Shown in pieces: positions 1 to 7,919 of a stretch of DNA of 64,000 nt (its first letter is position 1; each line of letters opens with the position of its first letter). A program made the position numbers and the translations under genes. A model generated the notes under the pieces. That model saw only the letters and a program-made list of their open reading frames with translations. It had not been told where the DNA came from and searched no databases. The DNA lies in contig NZ_UTHA01000129.1 in the NCBI RefSeq assembly GCF_900582195.1, forward strand, positions 18,518 to 82,517, in the 5' to 3' direction. The stretch comes from Pseudomonas viridiflava (GTDB taxonomy: Bacteria; Pseudomonadota; Gammaproteobacteria; Pseudomonadales; Pseudomonadaceae).

Positions 1-645
1 CCCGCCACATCGAGCGCCGAGCTGACCACTGCCGGTGAAGGCTTCGCTAAAGCCGTGACGGGGCTGCAACAGTCGTACAGCGCGCAACTGATAGCGATCG
101 AGTTATGGAATGAACCGGATCTGGAAACTTACTGGCCGACGCGCAATTTCGACACCACGTTTGTGCCGTTCATGAGCGGCGTGTGCAAGGCGCTGCAACA
201 ACAGCCGCTGTCAACGCCAGTGGTCGGTTACGGCTTCGCCCGCCCGCCTAGCGCAGGCTCGGCTTCGACCGTGGCGCTGAACCGCATCGTCAGCGACTAC
301 CCCAAATGCCTGAACGCCGTGTCCTATCACCCCTATGGCATGACCGCCACGCAGATCAGCAATGCGCAAAACTTCATTCAGCAGAACTTCCATGTGCCGG
401 GGGTCATCAGTGAATGGGGGGTTTCGGCGCTCGCCTCCAATGGCGGGCCTGAAGGCCAGGCGAGCAAGATCAACGCGTTTATCGGCGATGTTAAAAAGCT
501 CAATATTCCGCTGACCTCCATTTATGAATGGAGAAACAGTGATTCGGGCAGTAACGATCGCGAGAAGAACTTCGGCCTGCTCACTTCGGATGGCCAGCCG
601 AAACCGGCGCGCATGTCGGTCGAAGCGTTGTTGAACGCCCAGTAA
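1..645 (+). CDS. Glycoside hydrolase (clan GH-A type), 3' part only
   Basis: The reading frame is open from the first base, so the gene starts upstream of the window and only the last 214 residues are visible. It has the two signatures of a retaining clan GH-A (TIM-barrel) glycosidase: IELWNEPD, whose Glu is the expected acid/base, and about 100 residues later VISEWG, whose Glu is the expected nucleophile. The end (GLLTSDGQPKPA) is typical of cellulase-like or GH39-like domains that finish just after the barrel. Pseudomonads keep such enzymes in exopolysaccharide clusters (PslG is one), but the neighbours that would show this lie outside the window. Substrate is unknown. The GTG at 55 is internal, not a start. 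I see nothing but promoter-like AT-rich DNA in the 200 bp that follow. Confidence 0.75.
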   Translation, partial: PATSSAELTTAGEGFAKAVTGLQQSYSAQLIAIELWNEPDLETYWPTRNFDTTFVPFMSGVCKALQQQPLSTPVVGYGFARPPSAGSASTVALNRIVSDYPKCLNAVSYHPYGMTATQISNAQNFIQQNFHVPGVISEWGVSALASNGGPEGQASKINAFIGDVKKLNIPLTSIYEWRNSDSGSNDREKNFGLLTSDGQPKPARMSVEALLNAQ

Positions 646-847
646 CACATGTACAACCGGCCTGTACGCAGGTCGGTTGCTTTGAACCTGTTGGCTGTTT
701 TGGCATCGTATTCATCGATACCCCGCCCCGCCTTTCAAACAATTGTTTTCAGGTTGTTGCCGCAGGGGCCATCGATACACGCACCTACCCTTGAGTGGCT
801 GTCAGCGCTCGGGTAATGTCATCAGACCCATAGGACAGAGCACGCCC

Positions 848-1774
848 ATGACTTCCAAGCTGGAACAACTCAAACAATTCACCACCGTGGTTGCCGACAC
901 CGGCGACTTCGAAGCGATCGCCCGGGTCAAACCGGTCGACGCCACCACCAACCCGTCCCTGCTGCTCAAAGCGGCAGCCATTCCGGCCTACGCCGAACTG
1001 CTGAACGCCTGCGTCAGCGACTGCAAGGGCGATGTCGGCCTGGCCAGCGACCGTTTCGGCGTTGCGGTCGGCCAGGAAATTCTCAAAGTGATCCCGGGCC
1101 GTATCTCCACTGAAGTGGATGCGCGCCTGTCGTTCGACAAGGATGCCGTGCTCAAACGTGCACATCGCTTGATCGAGCTGTACGACAAGGCCGGCGTTGG
1201 CCGTGACCGCGTACTGATCAAGATCGCCTCGACCTGGGAAGGCATCCGCGCCGCCGAAGTGCTAGAGAAGGAAAGCATCCAGACCAACCTGACCCTGCTG
1301 TTCTCCTTCGCTCAGGCCGCTGCCTGCGCTGACGCCGGTGTATTCCTGATTTCGCCATTCGTGGGCCGTATCTACGACTGGTACAAGAAGGCCAACGGCA
1401 ACGACTACACCGGTGCCGATGATCCGGGCGTACAGTCGGTGACGCGCATCTACAACTACTACAAGTCCAATGACTACAAGACCGTGGTCATGGGCGCGAG
1501 CTTCCGCAACCTCAATCAGATCGAGCAACTGGCCGGCTGCGACCGCCTGACCATCAGCCCGGACCTGATCGACAAACTGGCGGCCGATACCGGCAAGCTG
1601 GAGCGCAAACTGGCACCGGGCAACGCCGGCGAAGCCCGTCTGAGTCTCAACGAAGCGCAATTCCGCTGGTTGTCCAACGAAGATGCGATGGCCACCGAGA
1701 AACTGGCTGAGGGCATTCGTCAGTTTGCCCGCGACCAGGAGAAGCTTGAGGCGCTGTTGCAGGCCAAGCTGTGA
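848..1774 (+). CDS. tal: Transaldolase
   Basis: Class I aldolase of the non-oxidative pentose phosphate pathway; it moves dihydroxyacetone from sedoheptulose 7-phosphate to glyceraldehyde 3-phosphate. The 308 residues match the usual TalB length. Visible motifs are [10 protein letters not shown] near residue 30 and [12 protein letters not shown] near 121-131, with Lys125 as the Schiff-base lysine. I chose ATG at 848 because it gives the standard N-terminus ([11 protein letters not shown]); the frame is open about 100 bp further upstream without a convincing start. It stands alone, with a strong terminator directly after it. The adjacent rssC-rssB pair on the other strand is the same arrangement I recall from P. 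aeruginosa. Confidence 0.97.
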   Translation: MTSKLEQLKQFTTVVADTGDFEAIARVKPVDATTNPSLLLKAAAIPAYAELLNACVSDCKGDVGLASDRFGVAVGQEILKVIPGRISTEVDARLSFDKDAVLKRAHRLIELYDKAGVGRDRVLIKIASTWEGIRAAEVLEKESIQTNLTLLFSFAQAAACADAGVFLISPFVGRIYDWYKKANGNDYTGADDPGVQSVTRIYNYYKSNDYKTVVMGASFRNLNQIEQLAGCDRLTISPDLIDKLAADTGKLERKLAPGNAGEARLSLNEAQFRWLSNEDAMATEKLAEGIRQFARDQEKLEALLQAKL

Positions 1775-1795
1775 TTTGAGTGGGTGAAATGCAAA

Positions 1796-1828
1796 AAGGG
1801 CGAACCTTCACAGGTTCGCCCTTTTTTA
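1796..1828 (+). terminator. Rho-independent terminator after tal
   Basis: Perfect 9-bp stem GGGCGAACC/GGTTCGCCC with a six-base loop, followed by a run of T, 24 bp after the tal stop codon. Confidence 0.92.
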
Positions 1829-1863
1829 TTCTGCATTGAGAGCCGCGTTGACTGAACTTAAGC

Positions 1864-1940
1864 CTTCGCGAGCAAGCTCGCTCCCACAAGGGGATTTGTG
1901 AACGACGCTGATCCAGTGTGGGAGCGAGCTTGCTCGCGAA
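1864..1940. repeat. REP doublet (REPIN-like)
   Basis: Two inverted copies of the 24-bp REP element, TTCGCGAGCAAGCTCGCTCC... and its reverse complement, separated by a short spacer. It lies between the 3' ends of tal and rssC, the usual place for REP sequences. It is one of eight such pairs in the window. Confidence 0.9.
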
Positions 1941-1972
1941 GAGGCCAGCCCAGACGACATCACTGCATGAGA

Positions 1973-2455
1973 TCAATGCCGCTCGAGGGCATTCACCAGG
2001 TCATGGAACGCTTCACGATTGGAATCGTTCAGGCCCATGAGGATCTTGTGCGCTTCGAGCACCTTGATCCGCACCACTTCTTCCGACTGGTCCTGATCCG
2101 GCAAGTCGTCCAGGCACTCCGGGCATGGCACCGGGTGGTTGACGATGTTGAACACCTGCTCGAAACCCATCGATTGCAACAGACGCGTGATGTCTTCGTG
2201 GGTGGTGACGACGGTCGGCAGCAGCCCGACCTTCTGCCGCGACAGGATCGACAGTTTGGCCAGCAGGCCCAACGTCGTGCTGTCGATGCTGCGGGTTTCG
2301 GTCAAATCGATCACGATCGCGTTGAAATTCAGCGCGGTGAAGATTTTCTCAATAGTCGCATCCAACGCCGAACACAGGGTCAGGCGAACTTCACCGACGA
2401 ACTTCAGGACGAAGGTGCCGTCCTGCTCGGCGAACTGGATTCTACCGGTACTCAT
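1973..2455 (-). CDS. rssC: STAS-domain anti-sigma factor antagonist RssC-like
   Basis: A 160-residue protein whose first ~100 residues form a STAS domain. IVIDLTETRSIDSTTLGLL contains the conserved DxxxxxxDSxxLG segment with the phosphorylatable Ser of SpoIIAA-type antagonists. The C-terminal 60 residues carry a CPEC pair (VNHPVPCPECLDDL) and a helical tail, an extension typical of Pseudomonas homologues. Its start codon shares one base with the rssB stop (TAATG), so the two are translationally coupled. Such a protein would bind an anti-sigma factor when unphosphorylated, with the RssB phosphatase domain resetting it. The names come from P. aeruginosa synteny (beside tal); HsbA is a paralogue of similar size. 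The target sigma/anti-sigma pair cannot be read from this window. Confidence 0.82.
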   Translation of the reverse strand: MSTGRIQFAEQDGTFVLKFVGEVRLTLCSALDATIEKIFTALNFNAIVIDLTETRSIDSTTLGLLAKLSILSRQKVGLLPTVVTTHEDITRLLQSMGFEQVFNIVNHPVPCPECLDDLPDQDQSEEVVRIKVLEAHKILMGLNDSNREAFHDLVNALERH

Positions 2456-3636
2456 TAAAGATTCCTGCTCAACACCAACAGGGCGATATCATCCGGCATC
2501 TCCCCTAGCGTGGCCAATCCAAACACTTGCCGCAGACCATCCAGGCTGCCGCCCGCCAACTTCACCCGTTGAGGCAAAGCGGCTTCTTTTTCTTTGAGCG
2601 TAGGTTCTGGCAAAAGATCCAGAATGCCATCGGACATCAGCGTCAGGCTGAACGTCGGCGGCAGCTCAAGCACGTGATCTTCGTAGGTGGCTTCATTGAA
2701 GAGGCCCACCGGCAGACCACGCCCTTCGAGATAACGAACACTGTCAGGCGTGTACAACACAGGCAACGGCAGATGGCCGCCGATGCTATAGGTCAACAAA
2801 CCGGTCTCCTCGTCGATGACTCCACCGACCATTGTGACGTGTTTACCCAGCTTACAACTGATCAGCCCCCGGTTGATATGACCAAGGACTTCCGAAGGCT
2901 TGAATTCCGGCAAGGTGCCGTTGCGCTTGGATTCGAACAGCAAGCGCGTGGTCATGAACTTCAACAGCACCGTGACGAACGCTGAAGAGGCGCCATGCCC
3001 GGAAACATCCGCCAGGTAAAAGGCGACCCGGCGATCATCGACACGGAAATAGTCGACAAAATCACCCGACAGGTACAACGACGGAATGATCTGATGCGCG
3101 AACCTGAACTCGTCGATGCTCCACGGGCTTTCCGGCAGCATGTTCATCTGCACCTGGCGACCGGCATTCTGGTCTTCCTGGAGCAGGTTCAGGCTGGCCT
3201 CGAGTTCGCGGTTGGCCTTCTCCAGCTTCTCGCGGTAGCGCTGGTTTTCCACCAGCAGGCGCGCACGATCCAGGGCCCGGCGCACAGAATGCTCGAGCAC
3301 TGCCAGATCTTCGAGAGGCTTGATCAGGTAATCCGCCGCGCCCAGGCGCAGGGCCTCGACCGCGTCGTTCATCACGCCGGCACCCGAGACCACGATCACC
3401 GGCGTTTGCGGCGATCGCTCGGTCACCTGACGGATCAGTTCGAGACCGCCCATCTGCGGCATGCGCAGATCGCAGATGACCAGGTCGGGCGTGTCTTGCT
3501 CGAATACCTGAAGACCCTGTTGGCCGTTGCTGGCCTGCAGGACGCTGAAACCACTGTCTTCCAAATAGGCCGCGAGGCTCGCGCGCACTACTTCGTCATC
3601 GTCGATTATCAGCAGCGTGGCACTGGTTTTTGGCAT
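2455..3636 (-). CDS. rssB: Response regulator with PP2C-type phosphatase output, RssB-like
   Basis: Residues 1-125 are a receiver domain: acidic pocket IDDDE near 11-15, phosphoacceptor Asp56 in LVICDLRMPQ, and Lys in the YLIKPLE motif. A coiled-coil linker (about 130-170, VENQRYREKLEKANRELE) leads to a SpoIIE/RsbU-like PP2C domain (about 190-393) with the metal-binding YLADVSGHGASSAF, LMSDGILDLL and PDDIALLVL motifs. The C-terminal kinase domain of HsbR-type proteins is absent, and the 393-residue length fits P. aeruginosa RssB. The expected job is to dephosphorylate the downstream STAS protein RssC when the receiver is phosphorylated, so linking a two-component input to sigma-factor release. 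No histidine kinase lies nearby. Divergent from the PilZ gene, with a 276-bp shared upstream region. Confidence 0.85.
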   Translation of the reverse strand: MPKTSATLLIIDDDEVVRASLAAYLEDSGFSVLQASNGQQGLQVFEQDTPDLVICDLRMPQMGGLELIRQVTERSPQTPVIVVSGAGVMNDAVEALRLGAADYLIKPLEDLAVLEHSVRRALDRARLLVENQRYREKLEKANRELEASLNLLQEDQNAGRQVQMNMLPESPWSIDEFRFAHQIIPSLYLSGDFVDYFRVDDRRVAFYLADVSGHGASSAFVTVLLKFMTTRLLFESKRNGTLPEFKPSEVLGHINRGLISCKLGKHVTMVGGVIDEETGLLTYSIGGHLPLPVLYTPDSVRYLEGRGLPVGLFNEATYEDHVLELPPTFSLTLMSDGILDLLPEPTLKEKEAALPQRVKLAGGSLDGLRQVFGLATLGEMPDDIALLVLSRNL

Positions 3637-3912
3637 GTGGGCAAACGGCGCCAGAATATAGGTTGGCGTAGTTGGCGGGACATCAGGCCCTGCGCAGACT
3701 ACTGGATTCGCTTTCTAGCCTCTCTGCTGCACCGCTTTCGCGCAATGGCTGCAAACGCGGTTACACCAGAGGTGCCCTTCTAAGGCGCAGACGGTACTCC
3801 CATCCGCAGAGCGTTTCAAGCATGCGCCGATGGTCGCTTGACGACTTTACTTGTCAAATCACCGAGAGTTATAAGAACAGCTCAAACCGTAACCCAATGG
3901 AAGGACGAACCT

Positions 3913-4212
3913 ATGAGTCAAACCAGTCGGGACTACAGCGAAAAGCGCGATTTCATCCGCATGCGGGTCGATGCCGATGTCGTGTTGATTCATGAAGGCG
4001 ATGAGATTTCAGGGGTGTGCATCGACCTCTCCAGCAGTGGCATGCAGGTTGAAGCGCCGCGCCAGTTCGCGGTCGGCGACCGTTTGAGCGTACGTATCGA
4101 CTCCGACCACGCCGCGCTCAGCGGCCTTGAGGCAGAGACCGAAGTGGTTTGGGTCAGGGCACAGGATGGCGGCAGCCAGAAACTCGGCCTGACCATTCTG
4201 AAAATGAAATAG
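3913..4212 (+). CDS. PilZ-domain protein, putative c-di-GMP receptor
   Basis: A 99-residue single-domain protein. It has both halves of the c-di-GMP site: the arginine-rich KRDFIRMRV near the N-terminus and DLSSSGMQV (D-x-S-x-x-G) about 25 residues later, so it is likely to bind the nucleotide. The start is ATG 3913, preceded by GGAAGGACG; the frame stays open upstream but that part is poorly conserved-looking and has no ribosome site. Head-to-head with rssB. Several single-domain PilZ proteins exist in pseudomonads and I cannot assign a specific target such as flagella, alginate or cellulose. Its transcript ends at a terminator shared with mlaA. Confidence 0.88.
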   Translation: MSQTSRDYSEKRDFIRMRVDADVVLIHEGDEISGVCIDLSSSGMQVEAPRQFAVGDRLSVRIDSDHAALSGLEAETEVVWVRAQDGGSQKLGLTILKMK

Positions 4213-4223
4213 CTGCACACAAA

Positions 4224-4254
4224 AAAGGCGACCCTGGGGGTCGCCTTTCTTTTT
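4224..4254. terminator. Bidirectional terminator between PilZ gene and mlaA
   Basis: Stem AAAGGCGACC/GGTCGCCTTT with A-run before and T-run after it, so it can act for both convergent genes. Confidence 0.88.
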
Positions 4255-4265
4255 ACCGGCCGAGA

Positions 4266-4955
4266 TTAAAAATCGTCTTCGACCTGGCCATCCTTCACTT
4301 TGAACTCGCGGTTCTGCAAGTAAGCGTTGCGGATGAAGGTGTACTTGTCGCCACTGATCAGCTTCTCGCTCGACAGCAGGCTGGCACGGGTGTCGACGAT
4401 GTTCAGACCGAAGATCGAGTTACGCGTAGGCACGTGGTCGATGTAGCGGTACATACCGGTGTAGCTGTCGACGTACTTGGAAGGCGCATCGCGCAATGTG
4501 CTCGGCCCCATCAGCGGCAGCATCACGTACGGACCGCTACCTACGCCCCAGTAACCGAGGGTCTGACCGAAGTCTTCGTCGCTGCGGTTCAGGCCCATCT
4601 TGGTGCCGACATCGAAGAAACCGAGCAGGCCGAAAGTGGTGTTGAAGATCAGGCGGGCGGTGTCGACGCCAGCGGCAGCCGGTTTGGCCTGCAGGATGTT
4701 GTTGGCAAGGTTGGTGACGTCACCGACGTTGCGGAACATGTTGTGGATGCCGTCTTCGAGAAACTGCGGCGTGACAAACTCATAGCCCTGGGCCAATGGC
4801 TTCAGCGCGTAAGTGTCAACGAAGTCATTGAACTGGAAAATCGGGCGGTTGACGCTTTCCCAAGGGTCTTCTTCCGTTGCCGCCTGAGTGGCGAACGGCG
4901 CCAGCAACAGGCCGGCACATACACTTAGCTGAGCGAGCGGATAGCTCCAGCGCAT
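4266..4955 (-). CDS. mlaA: MlaA/VacJ outer-membrane lipid asymmetry protein
   Basis: MlaA is the outer-membrane part of the Mla pathway that removes misplaced phospholipids from the outer leaflet. The 229 residues contain the family hallmarks EDPWESVNRPIFQFND after the signal peptide, then FNTTFGLLGFFDVGTKMGL and the glycine-rich GYWGVGSGPYVMLPLMGPS. The signal peptide (1-25, ending FATQA) looks like a signal peptidase I type: there is no cysteine after the cleavage site and the only nearby Cys (Cys13, LSVCAG) is inside the hydrophobic core and a poor lipobox. Enterobacterial MlaA is a lipoprotein, so anchoring may differ here. Single gene with its own promoter region; the rest of the Mla system is elsewhere. 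Confidence 0.93.
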   Translation of the reverse strand: MRWSYPLAQLSVCAGLLLAPFATQAATEEDPWESVNRPIFQFNDFVDTYALKPLAQGYEFVTPQFLEDGIHNMFRNVGDVTNLANNILQAKPAAAGVDTARLIFNTTFGLLGFFDVGTKMGLNRSDEDFGQTLGYWGVGSGPYVMLPLMGPSTLRDAPSKYVDSYTGMYRYIDHVPTRNSIFGLNIVDTRASLLSSEKLISGDKYTFIRNAYLQNREFKVKDGQVEDDF

Positions 4956-5153
4956 AGAAAAACTCCTTGGATGTGTACTGTCGCGGGCATCGGGGCCCGG
5001 GCATTAAGGCCGCTAGTATAAGCGCAAAAGCTCGTTTGGACAGTCGGCCAATTGTGCAAAGTTGTAGGATGCTTCCCACGCCGCGCTTCACATAGCCGTC
5101 ACGCAACTGTCACCTGCAATGACTAGCCTTATCGTTATTTCAGGGACGTTGCC

Positions 5154-5774
5154 ATGTCACATGCCGAGATCTTGCCCCTCGCCGCGCCCGGCCTGACCGC
5201 CGTACTGTTCGGACTCAGCGGCTGTCTGGTGGATTTCGGCGCTCGCGCCCGGCAACAGACGATCGCCTTGCCCGAGCATGCCGAGGCCACACCGGGCGCG
5301 CTCGACAGTCTGCACAATTTGCAGCGCCAGCAGATTCCCTGCGCCTGGCTGGATGAACTGTCCCCTGCCCTCGCCCAATCGTTGTCGGCCTCACTGCCGG
5401 CGTGGATCAAGCCCGTGCAATATTCGGCAACAATCAATCCGTGGCCCGCGCCGAATGCCTGCTGGCAAGCCTTGATGGACTTGAATGTCGCCAGTCTGGA
5501 CGGCTGCGTGCTGGTCAGTGGTGAACCACGCATGCTGGAGGCCGGCCTGAATGCCGGGCTGTGGACCATCGGCCTCGCCTCCTGCGGCTCGCTGTGCGGC
5601 CTGGCACCCCACGAATGGCAAGCCTTGAGCCAGAAAGAACGCGAACAGTTGCGTGGCAAGGCGACCGTGCAGTTATTCGGGCTGGGCGTGCATTCGGTGA
5701 TCGATCATCTGGGCGAACTCGACACTTGCCTGGCAGACATCAGCCTGCGCCGCCTCAAAGGCGAAAAGCCCTGA
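5154..5774 (+). CDS. HAD-like phosphonatase-family protein lacking the catalytic Asp
   Basis: A 206-residue protein related to phosphonoacetaldehyde hydrolase (PhnX) of the haloacid dehalogenase superfamily. Motif I should read like FDWAGTTVDFG with the nucleophilic Asp; here it is FGLSGCLVDFG (residues 19-29), so Gly20 occupies the nucleophile position. The flanking fold is kept: an ILVSGEP-like Rossmann segment (CVLVSGEPRMLEAGLNAGLW) and the C-terminal helix. It is therefore probably a pseudoenzyme or a binding protein rather than a phosphatase. ATG 5154 has AGGGACG upstream. It lies between mlaA and a DUF4404 gene, with about 110 bp to the latter. Homologues occur at the same place in other pseudomonads, which argues against recent decay. 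Role unknown. Confidence 0.75.
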   Translation: MSHAEILPLAAPGLTAVLFGLSGCLVDFGARARQQTIALPEHAEATPGALDSLHNLQRQQIPCAWLDELSPALAQSLSASLPAWIKPVQYSATINPWPAPNACWQALMDLNVASLDGCVLVSGEPRMLEAGLNAGLWTIGLASCGSLCGLAPHEWQALSQKEREQLRGKATVQLFGLGVHSVIDHLGELDTCLADISLRRLKGEKP

Positions 5775-5882
5775 TCGGGATCATGCAGGTTTGTCGCGAG
5801 TGGATTAATCTAAAGGTCAGCCATAGACCTTTGGCGCGCGGCTGCGGTCAATGCCAGTGCCTATTGATAAAAGGAAACCACC

Positions 5883-6146
5883 ATGCCCGCCCAAGAACTG
5901 CAAAAACAGCTCGATACCCTGCGCGAGCAGCTGGAGCAGAATCCGCCGCTGTCGGAAGCCGAGCGTGAGGATTTGCATGCGCTGATGGCGCAGATTGAAT
6001 CGGAAATCCAACTGGAAGCGGCGACTCAAGACGCCAGCATCGTCGACGGGGTGAATCTGGCAGTGGAGCGTTTCGAAGTCGAACACCCGACCATTGCCGG
6101 AACCCTGCGCAACATCGTCAATGCGCTGGGCAGCATGGGGATCTGA
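5883..6146 (+). CDS. DUF4404 family small protein
   Basis: An 87-residue acidic protein. Residues 1-45 form a charged, heptad-like helix (LQKQLDTLREQLEQNPPLSE) and the C-terminus ends in a short hydrophobic stretch (IAGTLRNIVNALGSMGI) that may sit at the membrane surface or pack in an oligomer. There is no signal peptide. ATG 5883 has AAGGAAACC upstream. It follows the HAD-like gene by 108 bp and is closed by its own strong terminator, so it may be expressed alone. The function of the family is not known to me. Confidence 0.85.
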   Translation: MPAQELQKQLDTLREQLEQNPPLSEAEREDLHALMAQIESEIQLEAATQDASIVDGVNLAVERFEVEHPTIAGTLRNIVNALGSMGI

Positions 6147-6162
6147 TTCCCCGCCAGACAAA

Positions 6163-6192
6163 AAAGCCCTGCCATCACTGGCAGGGCTTTTT
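6163..6192 (+). terminator. Terminator after DUF4404 gene
   Basis: Stem AAAGCCCTGCCA/TGGCAGGGCTTT with a 4-base loop and following T-run. Confidence 0.92.
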
Positions 6193-6219
6193 CATTTCCG
6201 GACTTGAAACACACTTCCC

Positions 6220-6309
6220 TGTGGGAGCGAGCTTGCTCACGAATGCGATGGAACATTCAATGATGATGGGGACTGACACGACGCCTTCGCGAGCAAGCTC
6301 GCTCCCACA
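6220..6309. repeat. REP doublet (REPIN-like), opposite arrangement
   Basis: Two inverted REP copies, here GTGGGAGCGAGC... first and ...GCTCGCTCCCAC last, with one base change in the left copy (TCAC for TCGC). The spacer contains GACTGACACG, shared with the pairs near tusA. Confidence 0.88.
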
Positions 6310-6333
6310 TTGGATATCGCACATTCTGGATCT

Positions 6334-7164
6334 TTATTGGCGCACCAGGCGATGGTTCGGCAGCTGTACGCTTTCAGTGCTGCGATACGGGTTGATGTCC
6401 AGACCGCCACGACGCACGTAACGGGCAAATACCGTCAGTTTTTCTGGTTTCAGAAGACGCTGCAGATCAAGAAAAATCCGCTCCACACACTGCTCATGGA
6501 AGTCCGAGTGCTGGCGGAAGCTGACGATGTATTCCAGCAAGCTCGCATGATCCAGCGCTGAACCACGATATTCCACCACCACCGTGCCCCAGTCCGGCTG
6601 ACTGGTCACCGGGCAATTGGACTTGAGCAGATGGCTATACACCGTCTCCTCGACAATCCGCGAATCATCGCAACGCAGCAGTTCCGGGCGCGGATGTTCA
6701 TAGTTGCTGACGCTGATATCCAGATCGTCGATGCACACCCCCGGCAACGCCACAACGCCTTCCGCTTCAACGTCCTTCAGGCTGCGAACCCGCACGCCGA
6801 CCGGCTTGCCGGCGGCGGCAGACAAATCCTTGACCAGGGTCGCTTCCAGGGACGCGACGTCGGCAAACGCTGTCTGGTTCAGCGAGTTGAGATAGAGCTT
6901 GAACGACTTCGACTCGATGATGTTCGGCGAGTCCGCCGGAATGCTGAATTCGCCGATCGCCACCACCGGCTTACCCGACGGCAGCAGCCACGACAGCTCG
7001 AAGCAGTTCCAGAAATCCACACCTTTATACGGCAAGGTGTCGGCGGTCAGGCCCAGCTCGGCCCATTTCGCGGTGCGCGGAATCGGGAACAGCAGGGACG
7101 GCGTGTACGTGGCGATGTATTCGCTGGATTTGCCCAGCGGCGAGTGTTCGGCTGCGGGATGCAT
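6334..7164 (-). CDS. queF: NADPH-dependent 7-cyano-7-deazaguanine reductase QueF (CinQ)
   Basis: Reduces preQ0 to preQ1, the last step before the base is inserted into tRNA in queuosine synthesis. The 276-residue length is that of the two-domain E. coli-type enzyme. Visible are the substrate-binding [11 protein letters not shown], and [12 protein letters not shown], whose Cys forms the thioimide with preQ0. It lies 61 bp downstream of the cupredoxin gene on the same strand with no terminator between, matching the cinAQ operon described in P. putida, where cinQ is this gene and the operon is switched on by copper. Why a queuosine enzyme is copper-induced is not explained by the sequence. The start has only a weak ribosome site, consistent with being second in the operon. 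Confidence 0.95.
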   Translation of the reverse strand: MHPAAEHSPLGKSSEYIATYTPSLLFPIPRTAKWAELGLTADTLPYKGVDFWNCFELSWLLPSGKPVVAIGEFSIPADSPNIIESKSFKLYLNSLNQTAFADVASLEATLVKDLSAAAGKPVGVRVRSLKDVEAEGVVALPGVCIDDLDISVSNYEHPRPELLRCDDSRIVEETVYSHLLKSNCPVTSQPDWGTVVVEYRGSALDHASLLEYIVSFRQHSDFHEQCVERIFLDLQRLLKPEKLTVFARYVRRGGLDINPYRSTESVQLPNHRLVRQ

Positions 7165-7225
7165 GGCGGAAACCTGACTGAAGAATCAGCGGATTCTACC
7201 AGCCTTTGCCCGCGCCTTTGAGTGC

Positions 7226-7753
7226 TTACTGACTGACAGTCAGTTTGCCGACCATGCCCGCCTGATAATGCCCGGGAATATTGCAGGCGAATTCCAGACT
7301 GGTGGCCTTGCTGAAGGTCCAGGTCAGCTCGGCGGTTTTGCCCGGCTCGACCAACACACTATTGGGATCATCGTGCTTCATGCCGTGGCCCATCGCCGCG
7401 TGATCCATACCGGCCATATCGTGGGACATTTCTTTCATGCCGGTAGGCGTCAGCATGCCGCTTTGCTGCATCTGCAACATTTCCTGCTGGTGTTTGGCAT
7501 GCATCGCTGCGTCACCGAGGTTGAATTCGTGCAACAACTGGCCTTTATTCACCAGCACAAAGCGAACGGTCTCACCGGCCTTGATCTGAATCGCCTTGGG
7601 ATCGAAGGACATATCGCCCATCACCACTTCAATGCTGCGCGAGGCTTTGGCGGCTGGTGCTGGCTGGCCGAAATCATAGGTGTGCGCGGGAGCTGCAAAC
7701 GCCGTCGAACTCATTGCCAACAAACAGATGGCCAGGGATTGGCGTAAAAACAT
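7226..7753 (-). CDS. cinA: Periplasmic cupredoxin CinA
   Basis: A 175-residue plastocyanin/azurin-like copper protein. Signal peptide 1-20 ends AFA. The type 1 copper ligands can be placed as His75 (LLHEFN), Cys157, His162 and Met167 (FACNIPGHYQAGM). Between them is a Met/His-rich loop, about residues 105-128 (HDMAGMDHAAMGHGMKHDD), likely to bind extra Cu(I)/Cu(II). It is the first gene of the presumed cinA-queF operon, divergent from cinRS, with an exact copper-regulator box in its promoter region. The expected role is periplasmic copper binding or electron transfer under copper stress. Confidence 0.9.
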   Translation of the reverse strand: MFLRQSLAICLLAMSSTAFAAPAHTYDFGQPAPAAKASRSIEVVMGDMSFDPKAIQIKAGETVRFVLVNKGQLLHEFNLGDAAMHAKHQQEMLQMQQSGMLTPTGMKEMSHDMAGMDHAAMGHGMKHDDPNSVLVEPGKTAELTWTFSKATSLEFACNIPGHYQAGMVGKLTVSQ

Positions 7754-7830
7754 GGTCGTTCTCCAACAAGATAAGGTTCAGCTTATGGGAAACTTTAGCC
7801 GGCCGGCGCTGGCATCTACCTGACAGGCAG

Positions 7831-7846
7831 ATTACAACTTTGTCAG
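7831..7846 (-). promoter_or_regulatory. CinR/CopR-type copper box
   Basis: Read on the minus strand this is CTGACAAAGTTGTAAT, an exact match to the motif CTGACA-N5-GTAAT reported for CinR-like regulators. A second CTGACA begins at 7820 on the plus strand, followed after five bases by ATTAC, which overlaps the box and makes a 27-bp inverted arrangement (7820-7846). It lies 78 bp upstream of cinA and 74 bp upstream of cinR, so it could serve both. Confidence 0.8.
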
Positions 7847-7919
7847 GTTGGCGTTTGTCGCCTGCGCTCACGGTATAAAGCTTTCGTTTCTACACCCCCC
7901 GAACAAACCCGAGTCGCCC

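Noticed and set aside
743..847. Upstream extension of transaldolase
   Set aside because: Extra 35 residues are not part of the family and ATG 848 gives the canonical N-terminus.
1864..1940. Inverted repeats as a CRISPR or toxin operator
   Set aside because: Repeats occur in pairs with unequal spacers at many intergenic places and match the Pseudomonas REP type; there are no arrays and no cas genes.
6334..7753. cinA-queF as ordinary housekeeping genes
   Set aside because: The exact copper box and adjacent cinRS argue for copper control, so they are described as a regulated cluster.
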